Below, one piece after another: positions 45,340 through 56,899 of a DNA stretch of 64,000 nucleotides (position 1 is the stretch's first letter; each line of letters begins with the position of its first letter). The translations under genes and the position numbers were made by a program. The notes beneath the pieces are model-generated. The model did not search any database. It was given only the letters and a program-made list of their open reading frames with translations, and was not told the origin of the DNA. The DNA comes from Timema cristinae (taxonomy: Eukaryota; Arthropoda; Insecta; Phasmatodea; Timematidae): the NCBI GenBank assembly GCA_039000515.1, contig JBCFYV010000001.1, positions 54,845,904 through 54,909,903 on the forward strand, read 5' to 3'.

Positions 45340-45560
45340 GGAACCCCTCAGACGTCAATCGACCTTCTAACCCGCTACACTTTTTTTGAACACAGGAGTG
45401 AAGTAAACCCTTCCCAAATCCAAATATTAAATTCCCAAGTCCGAAAACCGGGGTGCTGATAAAAAAACCAAACCGTCGAGTCCGTCGCTTCAAAAAAACT
45501 TTTTTTTTTTTTTTTTTTTTTTCGACCCTCTTTATGCTAACCATTGAAAAGTTCCCCATT
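45340..45560 (-). promoter_or_regulatory. Probable 5' untranslated region of Jockey-like copy 2
   Basis: It contains ACAGGAGTGAAGTAAACCC, similar to the ACGGGAGTGAATCAACCCC-type motif repeated at 49876 and 49984 beyond the 5' end of copy 3. Its position is just upstream of ORF1 of copy 2 and just downstream of the 3' end of copy 3. Confidence 0.4.
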
Positions 45561-45739
45561 CAAGGGGCCCTTTATTGTTTTTGAGTCCGAAAAAATTTGC
45601 TTATTCTTTTCTCATCATTGTATGGTTACCTCTGTTACATGTCTGTTTTTTGCGGTCTTTCAAATTTACATTTGTAATCCCTTTGTTTGTGTTAGTCTCT
45701 CCTTACCTGCCTTTCTTGGGGCTTGAGAGGCCGCAAGGC

Positions 45740-48700
45740 TTCAGTAGACGAGTCTTTTCGTGTTTTGTTAGGTCCTTATGGGGTGGGGGTAATAAGGGGA
45801 GTATAATTTAAAAGTGGGAAACTTGTATATTTTGTAATGAGATGTGGGTTTGATAAAATTCAAAACCCGTAAAAGAAAATACATTAGTGCGGTTGGGGAA
45901 AAAGGGGTTAATTTGGGATAGGTTCTTATTTGTTCTTGTTTTTTATACATTTTTCTTTTGGATTTAGCCCCCGTATCGATAGGGGTTTTTTCATTTCCTA
46001 CATTTTTGTAAAATCTTTTCATTGATGACTTGGTTTCTTCATTTATGGTGTTATCTTGCACAAAGTGGCCCCAATCTTGAGCCTCCCCCCAATCCCGGGG
46101 GATGGTTTTCAAAATTTTTTTGTGTAGTTTGAAAAATTTGATGTGCCCTTTCGCTGCGCCCCCCAAACCGGAAACCAAGAGGGGGCTAGCGATCGGGGAT
46201 TTGTACAACTGTATTTTTATTTTCTTGATAGTTGATTCGATTTGAGTAATGGATATTTTGAAACTATTTTTCCCAAGGGGCTCATTTAGCTTTTTAATGG
46301 AACACGAATACGCCTGCCCAATTCCCCCAAAGGTACTTTACATTTTTTTTCGTTGGTTTGATTGAGCCAAAATAGGGGGTTTCGGTGCAGAGGGGTCGTC
46401 CCTATTTAAAAATGATTTTCGCGTTTTATGGTTTTCACTTTAATCCTCCATTTGTAACCTTTCTCAGTTAGGGGTCCCTTTTTGAATTTTTTTCTGCTCC
46501 GTGATATTCCTGTCGGATGCTATATAACCATGTCGTCTGCGTACATTAACATTCCATCCATCTACCGTGCGTCCGGTGAAAAGGGTTTTTATAAAAAAGG
46601 GGGAGAGGATGCTCCCGGGGGGGCCCCCCTGAAATATTCTTTGTTTTGTGATTAATCCTTCCATTTTCCTTGGAACCGTCTTTTATTCAGATACTTTTTT
46701 AATTACTAGTCGGCTGGGATTTCTGCATCGATCAGTTTTCTAAATTTTCCCGGGCATGCCATGCCTTAAAAAGGTTTTTTATTCAAATATGGCCACTGAT
46801 GTCCCCGGTCGTTAAATCCCCTGTTATGTATCTGCCTCTTACAGAGGGGGTACACGTTTATTTGGAACCGAATTATTTAAAATTTCACTTGTTTTTCATT
46901 TAATCTTCAAGCAGTCGGATAAAATAATTCTCAAAAAGTTTATTCATGGTATTTAGTAAGAAATTTGGGCCCCTCCTTTTGGGAAAAATTGGTTTTTTTC
47001 CGGTTTTGATAAGGTTATTACGTTCCCGGGTTTTCCACTCTTTAGTGGTTTTTGCGTATTATTTGTTGTAAAATTTCTATTAGGTGAACTTTTTGCTTTG
47101 AATGGAATTTCGTAGGTTTCATTACTGAGCGCAGGCCGGGGTGATTTGTTCGGGGGTATTGGGGGGGGGGGTTTTACTTTTTGGGTTCTCTCTCGGAGTA
47201 ATATATTGGATCCCGTCTTCACGGGTTTTTTGAAAATATCTCTTAAATATTGTTTGTTTGATCTGGTAAATTCTTATCTTGGGGTTCCGGGTTGGGATGA
47301 ATTGATTTTTCGGGGTTTCGTTTGGGGCATCGTCTTTCTTGTGCCCGTAAAAAGGGCCTTTTTTCTCATGAATTCCCCCTGTACTTGTTGTTTTTTTTCC
47401 CTTTTAAATTTTTGGTTAGTCCCAAAACTTTAGGGTCCCCCCGGCCTCATTACAGTTTTGTTCCCATTTTCCCCTTTTTCCCCAATTTCCAATTTGTGCC
47501 AAACCCCCCCTTTGTTTTTATTTTAACCCTATTTTTGTCTGTAGGGCCTTCCTTTGCCATTTTTTTCCCTTAATTGATTTTTTTCTTTGATTGCTCTTCA
47601 TCTCCGGTTTTATTTGCTTTAGATGTTGGATTTGGGGGGTTTTTTCTTTTAGTTTTCTGGGGCTAGTTTTTTTTCCTTCTTTGTCGTTTTTGTAAAAAGT
47701 TCTACTGCGGGTTCAATATTTGTATGGTCATTATTTTGGTTTTCCCCGGTTTTAAAGCTCTTTTGGGGTTTTACCGAACTCCTCCCATCGGTTTTCCCTC
47801 TTTTTTCCTCCTGATTTGGGTTTTCTTATAGTCCATTTAAAGGGCGTAAAAGGGACATGGTCAGAGTCAAAAGGTTAAATTTTGTGCTCGTTGGGGTACA
47901 GTTCGTAAGAATTAAGTTTACATCCGGTTGTTTGAGTTATAAGGAAAATTTTGTTGGGGTTTTTGGGGCCAGTCACTATTTTCCTTCTTTTAGCTGGTTT
48001 CCGGGCCTTCCGCAATTTTTGTTTAACTTAATACCATCCGGGTTCTTCCATTTTGGGTCCCCACCAAGAAAAAGGGGGTGAAAAGTTCTGTGATCAGATA
48101 GGTCTTCGGTGGGAGTTCCTATTTGGGGGTCATAAAACCCCCAATAGAAACCTCATTTCCAATTTTCGCAATAAGGTCGTCTTCCAGTTGGGACCCCTAA
48201 GTTTGACTTCTCTGACGAAAGTTTTCCGTATTGCATGGCTGTGCCCCCACTCGTTTTGCCTGCTTTTTCGGCGGATCAGGGTTATTTGTCATTGAAAATC
48301 TTAATTTTGGGTTTTAAAATGTTTTTTCACTAAACAGTGCAGGGCGTTTTCCAGTTTTTTTAAAAGATGTACCAATTCATTTCCGTTTTTTATACCGTTG
48401 GCTTTCCAGTGAAAACTTCAGTTCTTTGTATCTGTTACCGTATGTTCAGTCATCAAATGGTAATCACTTTATTTTAGTAGAAAACTTTTTTTGGCCATTT
48501 TCCGTGCTTGTTTTATCTTGGGAAGTGGGTTTTTCATTTTTCGACGATTTGCGAGAAGTCAAGCCCCTTAGGAACGTCATTACTTCTTTAATTTCCGATT
48601 GTCGGGGAGTTCCCCGCATTTTTTTCTTCGTCTGAGATTCTTGTGTTTCGAGGTTGTGCCCGTATTTCCTGCTTTATTTCACGACTTTTTTTGCTCCCAT

Positions 48701-49700
48701 TTGGGCGTATGACCCCCCTTTGGCTTAGGCTTGTACTTGACCCGGGACGCCGTTGTTGGTTTTTTTTATGCTTCACTTTCGTGGGTTCTTTTTATTGGTT
48801 CGGATTGGGAACAGCTGACACCCCGAATTTGGGGGTGGCCCCTCCGCTTTGGGGCGCTTTTACCGGTGTCTTTCTACCCTTTTTTACTGCATCCCCCGAA
48901 GGCTCCCCGCGCACTTCACGCATCTCGGGGTATTTTAAGTTATTTATGTGACCCCCCCCTTTGGCATTTAAGCATTGGGTGGGTTTTTTTCTCGGTTTGA
49001 ATGCCTCTATCGTAACTCGTGTATAAAGTAGGGGATTTGTACACTTGTCGTTGAATTCGGTGTTGGGAGCGAAAAGTGATGAATACCCCAATCACGCGCT
49101 CCCCCCTCCCTTCGGTTTAAGTTGCCTCACGTCAGTAATTTAAAAAGCTTAGAGCTTCCGTCTTCTTTACTGATCGGGAGTCATAGATGGGGGGATCCTT
49201 TGATGCATACCTTGAAGTGCCGTTCGTGCGAGCGAGGGGTGAATAATTCCTGTTTTTTAGGGTAAAATTTTTTTTGCTCTGTCATATCTTTGTGTTGTCA
49301 AAATGATTTTCAGCCCTTTTTTGTATGTATCCCCTCAAAATTTCCCCGGGTGAGGGCTTTCAGCTCTCTAGTGTCATAAAGTAATTTTTTTGTCCTTCAC
49401 GATTATCGGTGGTGGTTTTTTTGGGCCAGTGTTTGGGTTGCTTCTTGTTGGGGTTCCCTTTTTCCCCCTTTTCCATTGCCCCCTCATATCGGGGGGTCTC
49501 AATGTTGGGGGTCCGTTTTTGTCCCTTTTGGGGGTTGTTTTTTTCTCATGAGCTCTTGTTTTTTTTTTGTGACAACATAATTTTTCTCTCAATGTTTCCT
49601 TTAAAGGAAATCTTTTTCGCAAAAGATTGAGCCCTTCGTCTAAAGGGGTAGTTTCCACCTCTTTTTCGTCGACGAAGATCACCTCATTTTTTCAATGCTC
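45740..49700 (-). mobile_element. Jockey-like LINE, copy 3 (other subfamily), noisy
   Basis: Pieces on the minus strand in order: a zinc-knuckle block (48840-49010, with CLNAKGGGHINN and KKGRKTPVKAPQ); an ORF2 start region near 48455 with a KANGIKNGNELVHLLKK-like segment; an RT piece at 46664-46590 (FQGGPPGSILSPFF, from a VPQGSILSP motif); a YADD-like piece near 46530; and C-terminal sequence at 46208-45900 (VWGAAAKGHIK-like, SSMKRFYKNVGNEKTP). Spacing is that of a full 4-kb element. The breaks are mostly homopolymer indels and may be sequencing errors. Confidence 0.7.
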
Positions 49701-49799
49701 CGTCTCCTGTTTTACTTTATGTTAAAAAATTTGTAGGCCCAAAAAAAGGGCCACTTTAATTTAAATTTCCAAAAACAAAAGGGGGTGGGAGGTTTTTTC

Positions 49800-50035
49800 G
49801 GGCGGTAAGGGACGTCTAATCTCGAGACCCCTGGGTCACCCCTGATCGAATTTTTGACTCTTACTATGGAAAAACGGGAGTGAATCAACCCCAACTCCTT
49901 CCTTTCCCACGCCACCCTAGTTCACAATTTTAAATTCTATGATATACGGTGCATAGAGACTTTTAACTCTTATATGGAAAAACGGGGTAAGTAAAACCTT
50001 CAACACCTTTCTTCCCACCACCCTGATTCTCCATA
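49800..50035 (-). repeat. 108-bp 5' monomers of Jockey-like copy 3
   Basis: ATGGAAAAACGGG occurs at 49866 and 49974, each followed by a GTGAATCAACCCC..CCTTCCTTTCCCAC-like stretch. Two tandem units lie where the 5' untranslated region should be. Confidence 0.5.
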
Positions 50036-50039
50036 TCCC

Positions 50040-50325
50040 CTTTCAGTAAACTACCTTTTTTTAGGGTTACGTATCCTACCCCAAAAACCCCTTGGGGCTC
50101 CCCCTATAAAACCCCTAGAAAATTTTTACCCCTATATTAAAATAGTCTGGGTCTAGTATCCATACAGACGATAACAGACAGACAAGGGAAATTCAAAAAC
50201 CATTTATCCGTTTTGGGGGATCTTAAACGTGGAAAATTTTCATTAAAACTCGAGTTCAATTTTTTTGACGTACAATATTTCTCTACTTTTAAATAACGAA
50301 AAAAAAAAAATTTCATCATTTCGCA
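50040..50325. repeat. Interspersed repeat fragment (noisy)
   Basis: TTCAGTAAACTACC, CAGACGATAACAGACAGACA, TTTTGGGGGATCTTAAACGT and GACGTACAATATTTCTC appear in the same order as at 55170-55440 and 56640-56890. Confidence 0.5.
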
Positions 50326-50329
50326 GACT

Positions 50330-53300
50330 TATACTTTAATTACATTATCTCTAATTAAATAAATGAGGAAGGAAATTTTAGGGGCAGTTCCACGCATTTC
50401 ATAAAGGGAAACATTTAAAAAAAATCCCCATTAACACCCTCCCCAAAAATCAAACCGAACTCCCAATCACCAAAAAACCGATCTAACACAAAAATTTAAA
50501 AACCCACCAATTTGGGTAAAATCATAAAAAATTCAGTGTATCACTTCCTCAATTCATGTTGGAACTTTTTTTTAAAGGAGATGTCCCTTTTTTTGGGGTT
50601 TAATGTTGAAACTTTTTTGGGAAATTTGGTTAAAAAAAATGCGATTGTCCAAAGGGGAAAAGGTTTTGGGGTGGGGTTGGAGAAGGACAGTTTATTTCAC
50701 TACGGTATAGAAATTGGGTACGCATACAACGCGTTTGACTTCTTTAGACTTAAAAAGGGGGAATTTTTTGTTTGCGTCCCCATCCTCAATTCCGGGAAAA
50801 AGGTTAGAATTATTTAGGTAATCAACGGGGGCTCAATTTTTTCGTATTTGGGAATATTTACGGACTCATAACGCAAAGAGAAAAAAAGGGAATTTTAAAA
50901 AAACTTTTCTTTTTTAACTTATATTTTATGTAATCAAGAATTTTTTTATGGGGAACAACCCCCCCAAAATTTCGTTTTAATTTAGTTGTTTTGTTATAAT
51001 TTTAAACCCCATTTTACACTTTTTTCCAAAAAAATTTTTTTTAAGATAAACCTTTCAATGTTATAAAAAAAAATTCAACGTATTTTTTAAGTTTTTGGGG
51101 TTTACTAGAAGAAAAAAAAAACTCAACCCTAAAAATAACCCCTTTGTCACCGTTTTGGTCAAAAAACCTACTTTTTCGCATTTTATTAGACTGCCGAGAG
51201 GGGGCCCCCAAAATTTTAAAACCATCTTTTTAATACGGGGGGGGGGGGGGTTTTTAAAAAAAAACCCCCTAATCCCAAAACTATTAGCGAAATTTAAAAA
51301 AACAAATTAACTTTAAAACCCCAAAAGGGGTAAAAAAGCGTGCCAAAAAAGGAAAAATAAAATAAATTTATTAGCGGGAAAAAATCCCCTTTAAAAAAAA
51401 TTTAAAAATATGATAAAAAAATTTGGGGGAAAAATTAATGATTATATAGGAAAAATGAATAAATCTAAATAATAAAAAAATTTTTTTAAAAAAAACTTTT
51501 TTGGGGACAAGGGATTCTTTCCCCCCCCCCAAACTTCGTTTTTCATATACCTAAGGAAAAGGGGCTTTCTTCCATTTTTTTTCGTTTGTAATTTTTACAA
51601 TGTTTTTTGAGACGGGCAAAAAAAAAGTCAAAACTTTTAAACCCAGTCTATATATCTTGGTGACGATCCGGACACCAGCCCCCAAAAGGGGTTTTGGAAA
51701 TTTTCAATTAAAAAGGGGCCGGGGGTTCAATTCCTGTAAAATGGTCACTAAAAAATTTTAAAAGAAAAATTTTTTGTTTTTTGACAAAAACCCCGTAATT
51801 AAAAAATTTATAATAGTTTACTATTAAAAAGCGGTGCAAAAAAAAGATATCAATGATCCCCTTTTAGAAAATTTAAAATTTTTCCACTTCCATCAAAATT
51901 TTTTTCCCCTAAATATTTTAAAAAAGAATACCCTGACCGAAAATAAAAATTATGAAAATTTTTTTGGGTTCCCCCCAAGGGGGTAGGGGATTTGATTCCC
52001 ACCCCAGGGTCTTTTTTTAAATTTTTTTCAAATAAAAACTTTTGATTAGTTTTTTTAAAACCCCAAAAAAACGTTTTATGGGGGTTTTCAAATAAGTTTA
52101 AAAAAATTTTTGGAAAGGGGAAAAAAATTTTTAAAAATTAAAAAATAAAAAAAAAACCTAAACGAATCTTTTTTTTTAAAAAAATTCCCCTCATTATTTC
52201 AAATGTATTTTTCTATTTTAAAATTTTTTAAGCATAAATATCATGGTATTTTTTTGTTATAGAAATTTAATTTTTACCCTAAACTCAAAAAAAACCCAAT
52301 TTTTTTACCACCCCAAAAATTTTTAAAAAAAAAATGAATACCGGCATTCCCCACGTATTGCTTTTTTTAAAAATTTGGGTTAAAAGGGTGAGTAAGGATA
52401 ATTGGGGAAAAATTTCGCACGAAGGCAAAAAACCCAATATCCCCATCCGGATCATGGGTTACTTTTTATCTCTTTCTGGTTCGGGGTTTTTAAATTGAAT
52501 TTAATTTGTATTTTTGGGGGGGGGGGGGGGGGGGTGTCGGAAACCAAGCATCATAAACCAAAGAAAACCTTTAAATTTAAAAAATTTTTCCTGCATTTAG
52601 GGGGAAAATGAGGGTGCACTTAAGGTGATTTTTTAAATAAAATTTAAACCCAAAATTTTTTTTTAAAATTATAACTATCAAGATGGAAAATTTTATAGTA
52701 AAATTTTTTAAAAGCTCAAGAAAGGAAAGGGGGGTAATGGGGGGGGACTGGATATACTATCTCAAAAAAGGGGTAATGGGGGGAGCGGACTGGGAAAAAA
52801 CGGATTAAGAGGGAATAGGTTTAAGAAGTGGACCAAAAAAACTACTCAAAAGGAAGGGGTAGGGGGGGGCGGATTTAAATATTAAAAAGGGGGTATTTTC
52901 CTATTTTTTAAAAAACGGAAAAATTTTTAGTTTAAAATCAATAGATACAGATAGTAAGTATTTTATGGGTTTTTCTTCCCTTTCTGAACACGGGGAAAAA
53001 AAAAAATCAAAAACCAAAAAAATTTTTAAGAGTCTGCAAACTTCCACTCATTTTTAAAAAGGAGATTTTTATCATAATTTTGATACACTACGAACCCGAA
53101 AAAAATTGTGCTAACAACTAAAAAAATTTTTTAGCTATTTTAACTTTTAAAATTTTTTTTTTAAAATTTTAAACTGTTTATTTTATATTTGGCCCAAAAA
53201 AAATTTATCTATACGGGGTCCTAAAGGGTCAACACTTATTTTATAATTTTGTTTTCCCGGGGGTTTAAAATTGTGGGCATTTTATGGGGGATCACTTTTT

Positions 53301-54690
53301 TATTTAATTGCATTTATAAAAAATTTATTTTTAAAAATTTTTTCCCCCAAAATTGACATTAAAACCCAAAGGGGTAAGATGGGATCAATGCTTACGGGGG
53401 GGGCCCCCGGAAAGGGAAAGGGGGGGCGGCACGTCTCCCCTTAAAAAATTTTTAAACCCAAAATTAAAAAAAAATTTTTTAAAAAGTCCTACAATTTTTT
53501 TTATAAAACGAAAATATTTTTAAATTTAACCACTTTCACTATTTAAAGTGTATTATAAATTTTTTAAAATAAAATACTGAATTTTTTTAAATTTTTTAAA
53601 GGGAAAATCTTTTTAAAAAAATTTATATGGTAAATTAAGCTTAATGAAATTACCCCAATTTTTTTTGGGGCGCGCCTCTCACCTTTTGCCAAACCTTGTT
53701 TATTAAAATTTTTTTTATCATTTTTACAAAAAAAATTTTCCCCGGGGGTTTAAACCCCCAAAAAAAGATTTTTTAAATAATTTATTTTGAAATAAAGTTT
53801 AAAAAAAATCTTTAAATAATATTGCATTAAACGTTTAGAGGGTTTATGAAAAAAATTTAAATTTTTAAAAAAATTAAAAAAAAAGCATACTTAGAGGGGT
53901 TTTTAAAAAGTTCGATTCAAAAAAAATTAAAAAATTCCATTTTTTGGAAATTTTGAAAAAATACCTTAAAAAAACTTTTGGATAAAAATTTTTTTAAAAT
54001 TGTTTAAATTTTTTTTCAATTTTTAAAATCTGTTTTGTTGATTTTCTTTTTTTTTGTTAATACTTTTTTTTTTTTTAAACTAATAAAAAATTTCCCCTTT
54101 TTTCCCCCCTCATTGGGGATTAGTTTCTTTTTTAAACTTACACTGAATAATACTTAAAATCTACTCTCTATTTTAAAGTTTTTTTATGTCGAATTTCTTG
54201 GGATGATCCCACCCTCCCCTCCCAAAACCCATCCCAAAAGGGGGGAAACCCGTCCCTCCCCCTCCCCCCCTCACGAAAATCCTTTTCCCCCCGTCTATAC
54301 AAACTTTTCCCCCAAAAAAATGTAAAAGGGAAAAAAAACAAAAACTTCTTTAAATTTCTTATTTTAAGGGTTACCTATTTTTAAAAATGAACGCGTTTAG
54401 ATTAATACATCTTTTCAAAAAAGAACAAAAATTTGTTTAAAAATAATTCCAATATTTCAAAACTTTTGGCTTATAAAATATATTACAATAATTTTTTTTT
54501 ATTCTATTAGGGAAAAAAATTTTAAAAAAAATGTTATTTTTACTAAAATTTTTAAAATTTCAGACATTTTTTTTTTTAAAAAAACCCAAAAAAAAATTTT
54601 TTTGGGAAAAAAAAAAAAACAATTTTTTTATAATTTTAATCTACCAAAAAAATGAATTTTTAAACAAAATCCTAATTTAATTTGAAAAGG
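50330..54690. other. Noisy sequence, no gene recognised
   Basis: Dominated by homopolymer blocks, including a 19-G run at 52516-52534. A B-box-like GGGGGTTCAATTCC near 51723 could be a SINE head but is too degraded to call. A G-rich imperfect repeat (GGGGTAATGGGGGG) lies at 52732-52870. Confidence 0.5.
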
Positions 54691-55450
54691 GGGTTTTTAT
54701 CTTTTTACCCTTTAGTAAACAGGGTTTTTAAATTTTTGGGATAGGGCAACACACAAAAAAGCTTGAAAAAAAAACTTTTTTTGGGGTTTGGGGGTCATAG
54801 AAAAAACCTTTAAAAATTTCAGGGAGATTTTTTGACGTCAAAATTTATCAAATATTTTAAAAACTAAAAAATTTATTTTATATAGTTAAAAAAAAAATTT
54901 TTTTTTAAAAATATATTTCAAGAAAATAGTAATTATAAAAATATATAAATTTATTAAGGGGGAAATAATTTTTTTTTTTAAAAAAATTAGGGGGGATAAA
55001 AATTTAAAAATTTAAAATTTCCCCTCAACCGGGGGAAAATTTAAAAAAATTTTGAGAAAATTTAAGGGTTGGGGTTTTTAAAAATTTATCAAAGTTTAAA
55101 AAAATTTTTAAATTTGAATCGTTAAACCCCATTTGATAAATAAAATTTTATTTTTTTCTTTCCCCCCTTTAAAGGGGAAAATCCCCCTTTAAATTTTTGG
55201 GTTGTTATCCTATTCCAAAAATTTTTCCGGGGGAGCCCTAGAAAACCCTGGGGCCCCAAACTTTGGGGCCCAAACTTAAAATATTTGGGTTTTTACCCGA
55301 GTACAACGACAGACAGAGGGGAAAACAGACAACAGCACCCAAAAAAACCCTTTTGGGGGGTTTTTCGGCGTCAACTTTTATCAAAATCCGAGTAATTTTT
55401 TGAGCCACAATATTTTCTCACCTGGGAAGATAAAGAAAGAAAAAAAAATT
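54690..55450. repeat. Interspersed repeat fragments (noisy)
   Basis: Two partial copies: one with CCCTTTAGTAAACAGGG and TTTGGGGGTCATAG at 54705-54800, and one at 55150-55445 with ACGACAGACAGAGGGG, TTGGGGGGTTTTTCGGCGTC and CCACAATATTTTCTC. Confidence 0.5.
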
Positions 55451-55689
55451 TTTTATGGGGCCCCCCAAGGGGGCAAACTTCGTTTAAATTTAACTTCCGT
55501 TTTAAAAAATTTTTTTACATTTTTTTTGGTTCACATCTTTTTTTATTGCTGGCTTTTAAAATTTCCCAAAATTTTAAAAAAATTTTTTACCAATAAAAAA
55601 AAATTTATTTTGAATCTAAAATGGAAAAGATAATCATTGTTGTACAAACATTTCTCCTAAGAAGGGGTTTAGAAAAAAACATACCTTTT

Positions 55690-56890
55690 TAGGCCCTTGC
55701 TCATTTCTTATCTAGGGCCCTTAGAAAAAAAGGGTTTAAAATTTTTTTAAATTTTTTTTTTTTTACAACTAAGCTCACAAAATTGTTTTAATATATTTCC
55801 AATTTCTCAAAACTTTGGTTTTTAAAAAAAATTTATTTTTTCATTTAAATTTTTTTTTTTTTAATATACTAAAATTTTGAAATGATAATTAATTTTTATC
55901 TAAAATTTATTTTTGGGGAAAGGGGGGAAATTTTCCCCACTTCGGTAAATACCTTAAAAATCTTTTTTTGGGAAAAAAAAAAAACCCAAAATTTTTTATA
56001 ATTTTAAAAAAAACCCCTTGAACAATTTTTAAAATAAAAAATTTTTATAGCTGATTTTGAAAAATTAAAAATTTTTTTTCTCTTTGAAATTTTTTATTAA
56101 AAATTTTGGGGAAAAAGACACAGAGAGAGAGGGCTTTAAAAAAACCACTTTTTAATTCGGGCACCATTAACGCCAAAAACCTCAACATTGGGGCTAGTTT
56201 TTTTTCTACGGCCCGCTATGGGCATTTTCCCTTTGGGTTTTTTTAAAAAAATTAAAATACACACACACACACACACACACACATTTTTTAAAAATTAAAA
56301 TATATATAAAAAAAATTTTTTAAAAATTTTAAAAATAATATTTTTCCCCCTTTTCCGTATAGCTTACATTTTTTAATTTTTATAAAAACCTGTTCAAAAA
56401 AAAAATTTTTTATAAAATTATATCGTTTTTTGATATAAAAATTAATTTTATACCCAAAAATTTTTTGGGAGTAAAAAAAGATGAAAATTTTTTTTTCAGA
56501 CCGCCCCCCTTAAAAATTCATTTTGCCAAAATTTTTGTAACCATTATTTTTAAAAAATTTTTAAAAAATATTTAAAAAAAAAATTTTTTAAAAAAACAGG
56601 GGGAGCCGTTTTTGAAAAATCGATTTTTCTTTTTTGCCCTTCAAAAATTTACCTTAGTTTAGTTTTAAAACCCTCGGGGCCCCCTATGAAAACCCTAAAT
56701 CCAATTTTGCCTGATCAAAAAATATTTAATCCTATTGGGAATCAACGTCAAACAGAGGGAAAAAAATTTTCAAAACCCCTTTTTTTTTTGGTTTGGGGGG
56801 TCATAAAAAGGGTCTTGATCATATAAATCCGAGTTAATTTTTTTTACATCACAATACTTTTTTCACCTTAAGATAGGGAGAAAGAAAAAA
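55690..56890. repeat. 0.9-kb interspersed repeat, noisy copy
   Basis: It has the same block order as 39860-40745 (GCTCATTTCTTATCT; ACAACTAAGCTCACAAAATT; GACACAGAGAGAGAG; AAATCGATTTTTCTTTTTTG) and continues with a further unit to 56890. An AC microsatellite interrupts it at 56259-56283. Confidence 0.6.
56259..56283. repeat. AC microsatellite
   Basis: About 12 AC units in a row. Confidence 0.9.
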
Positions 56891-56899
56891 AAATTAAAT

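Noticed and set aside
51640..51745. SINE head with B-box-like GGGGGTTCAATTCC
   Set aside because: It is suggestive of family A, but run errors prevent a reliable alignment.
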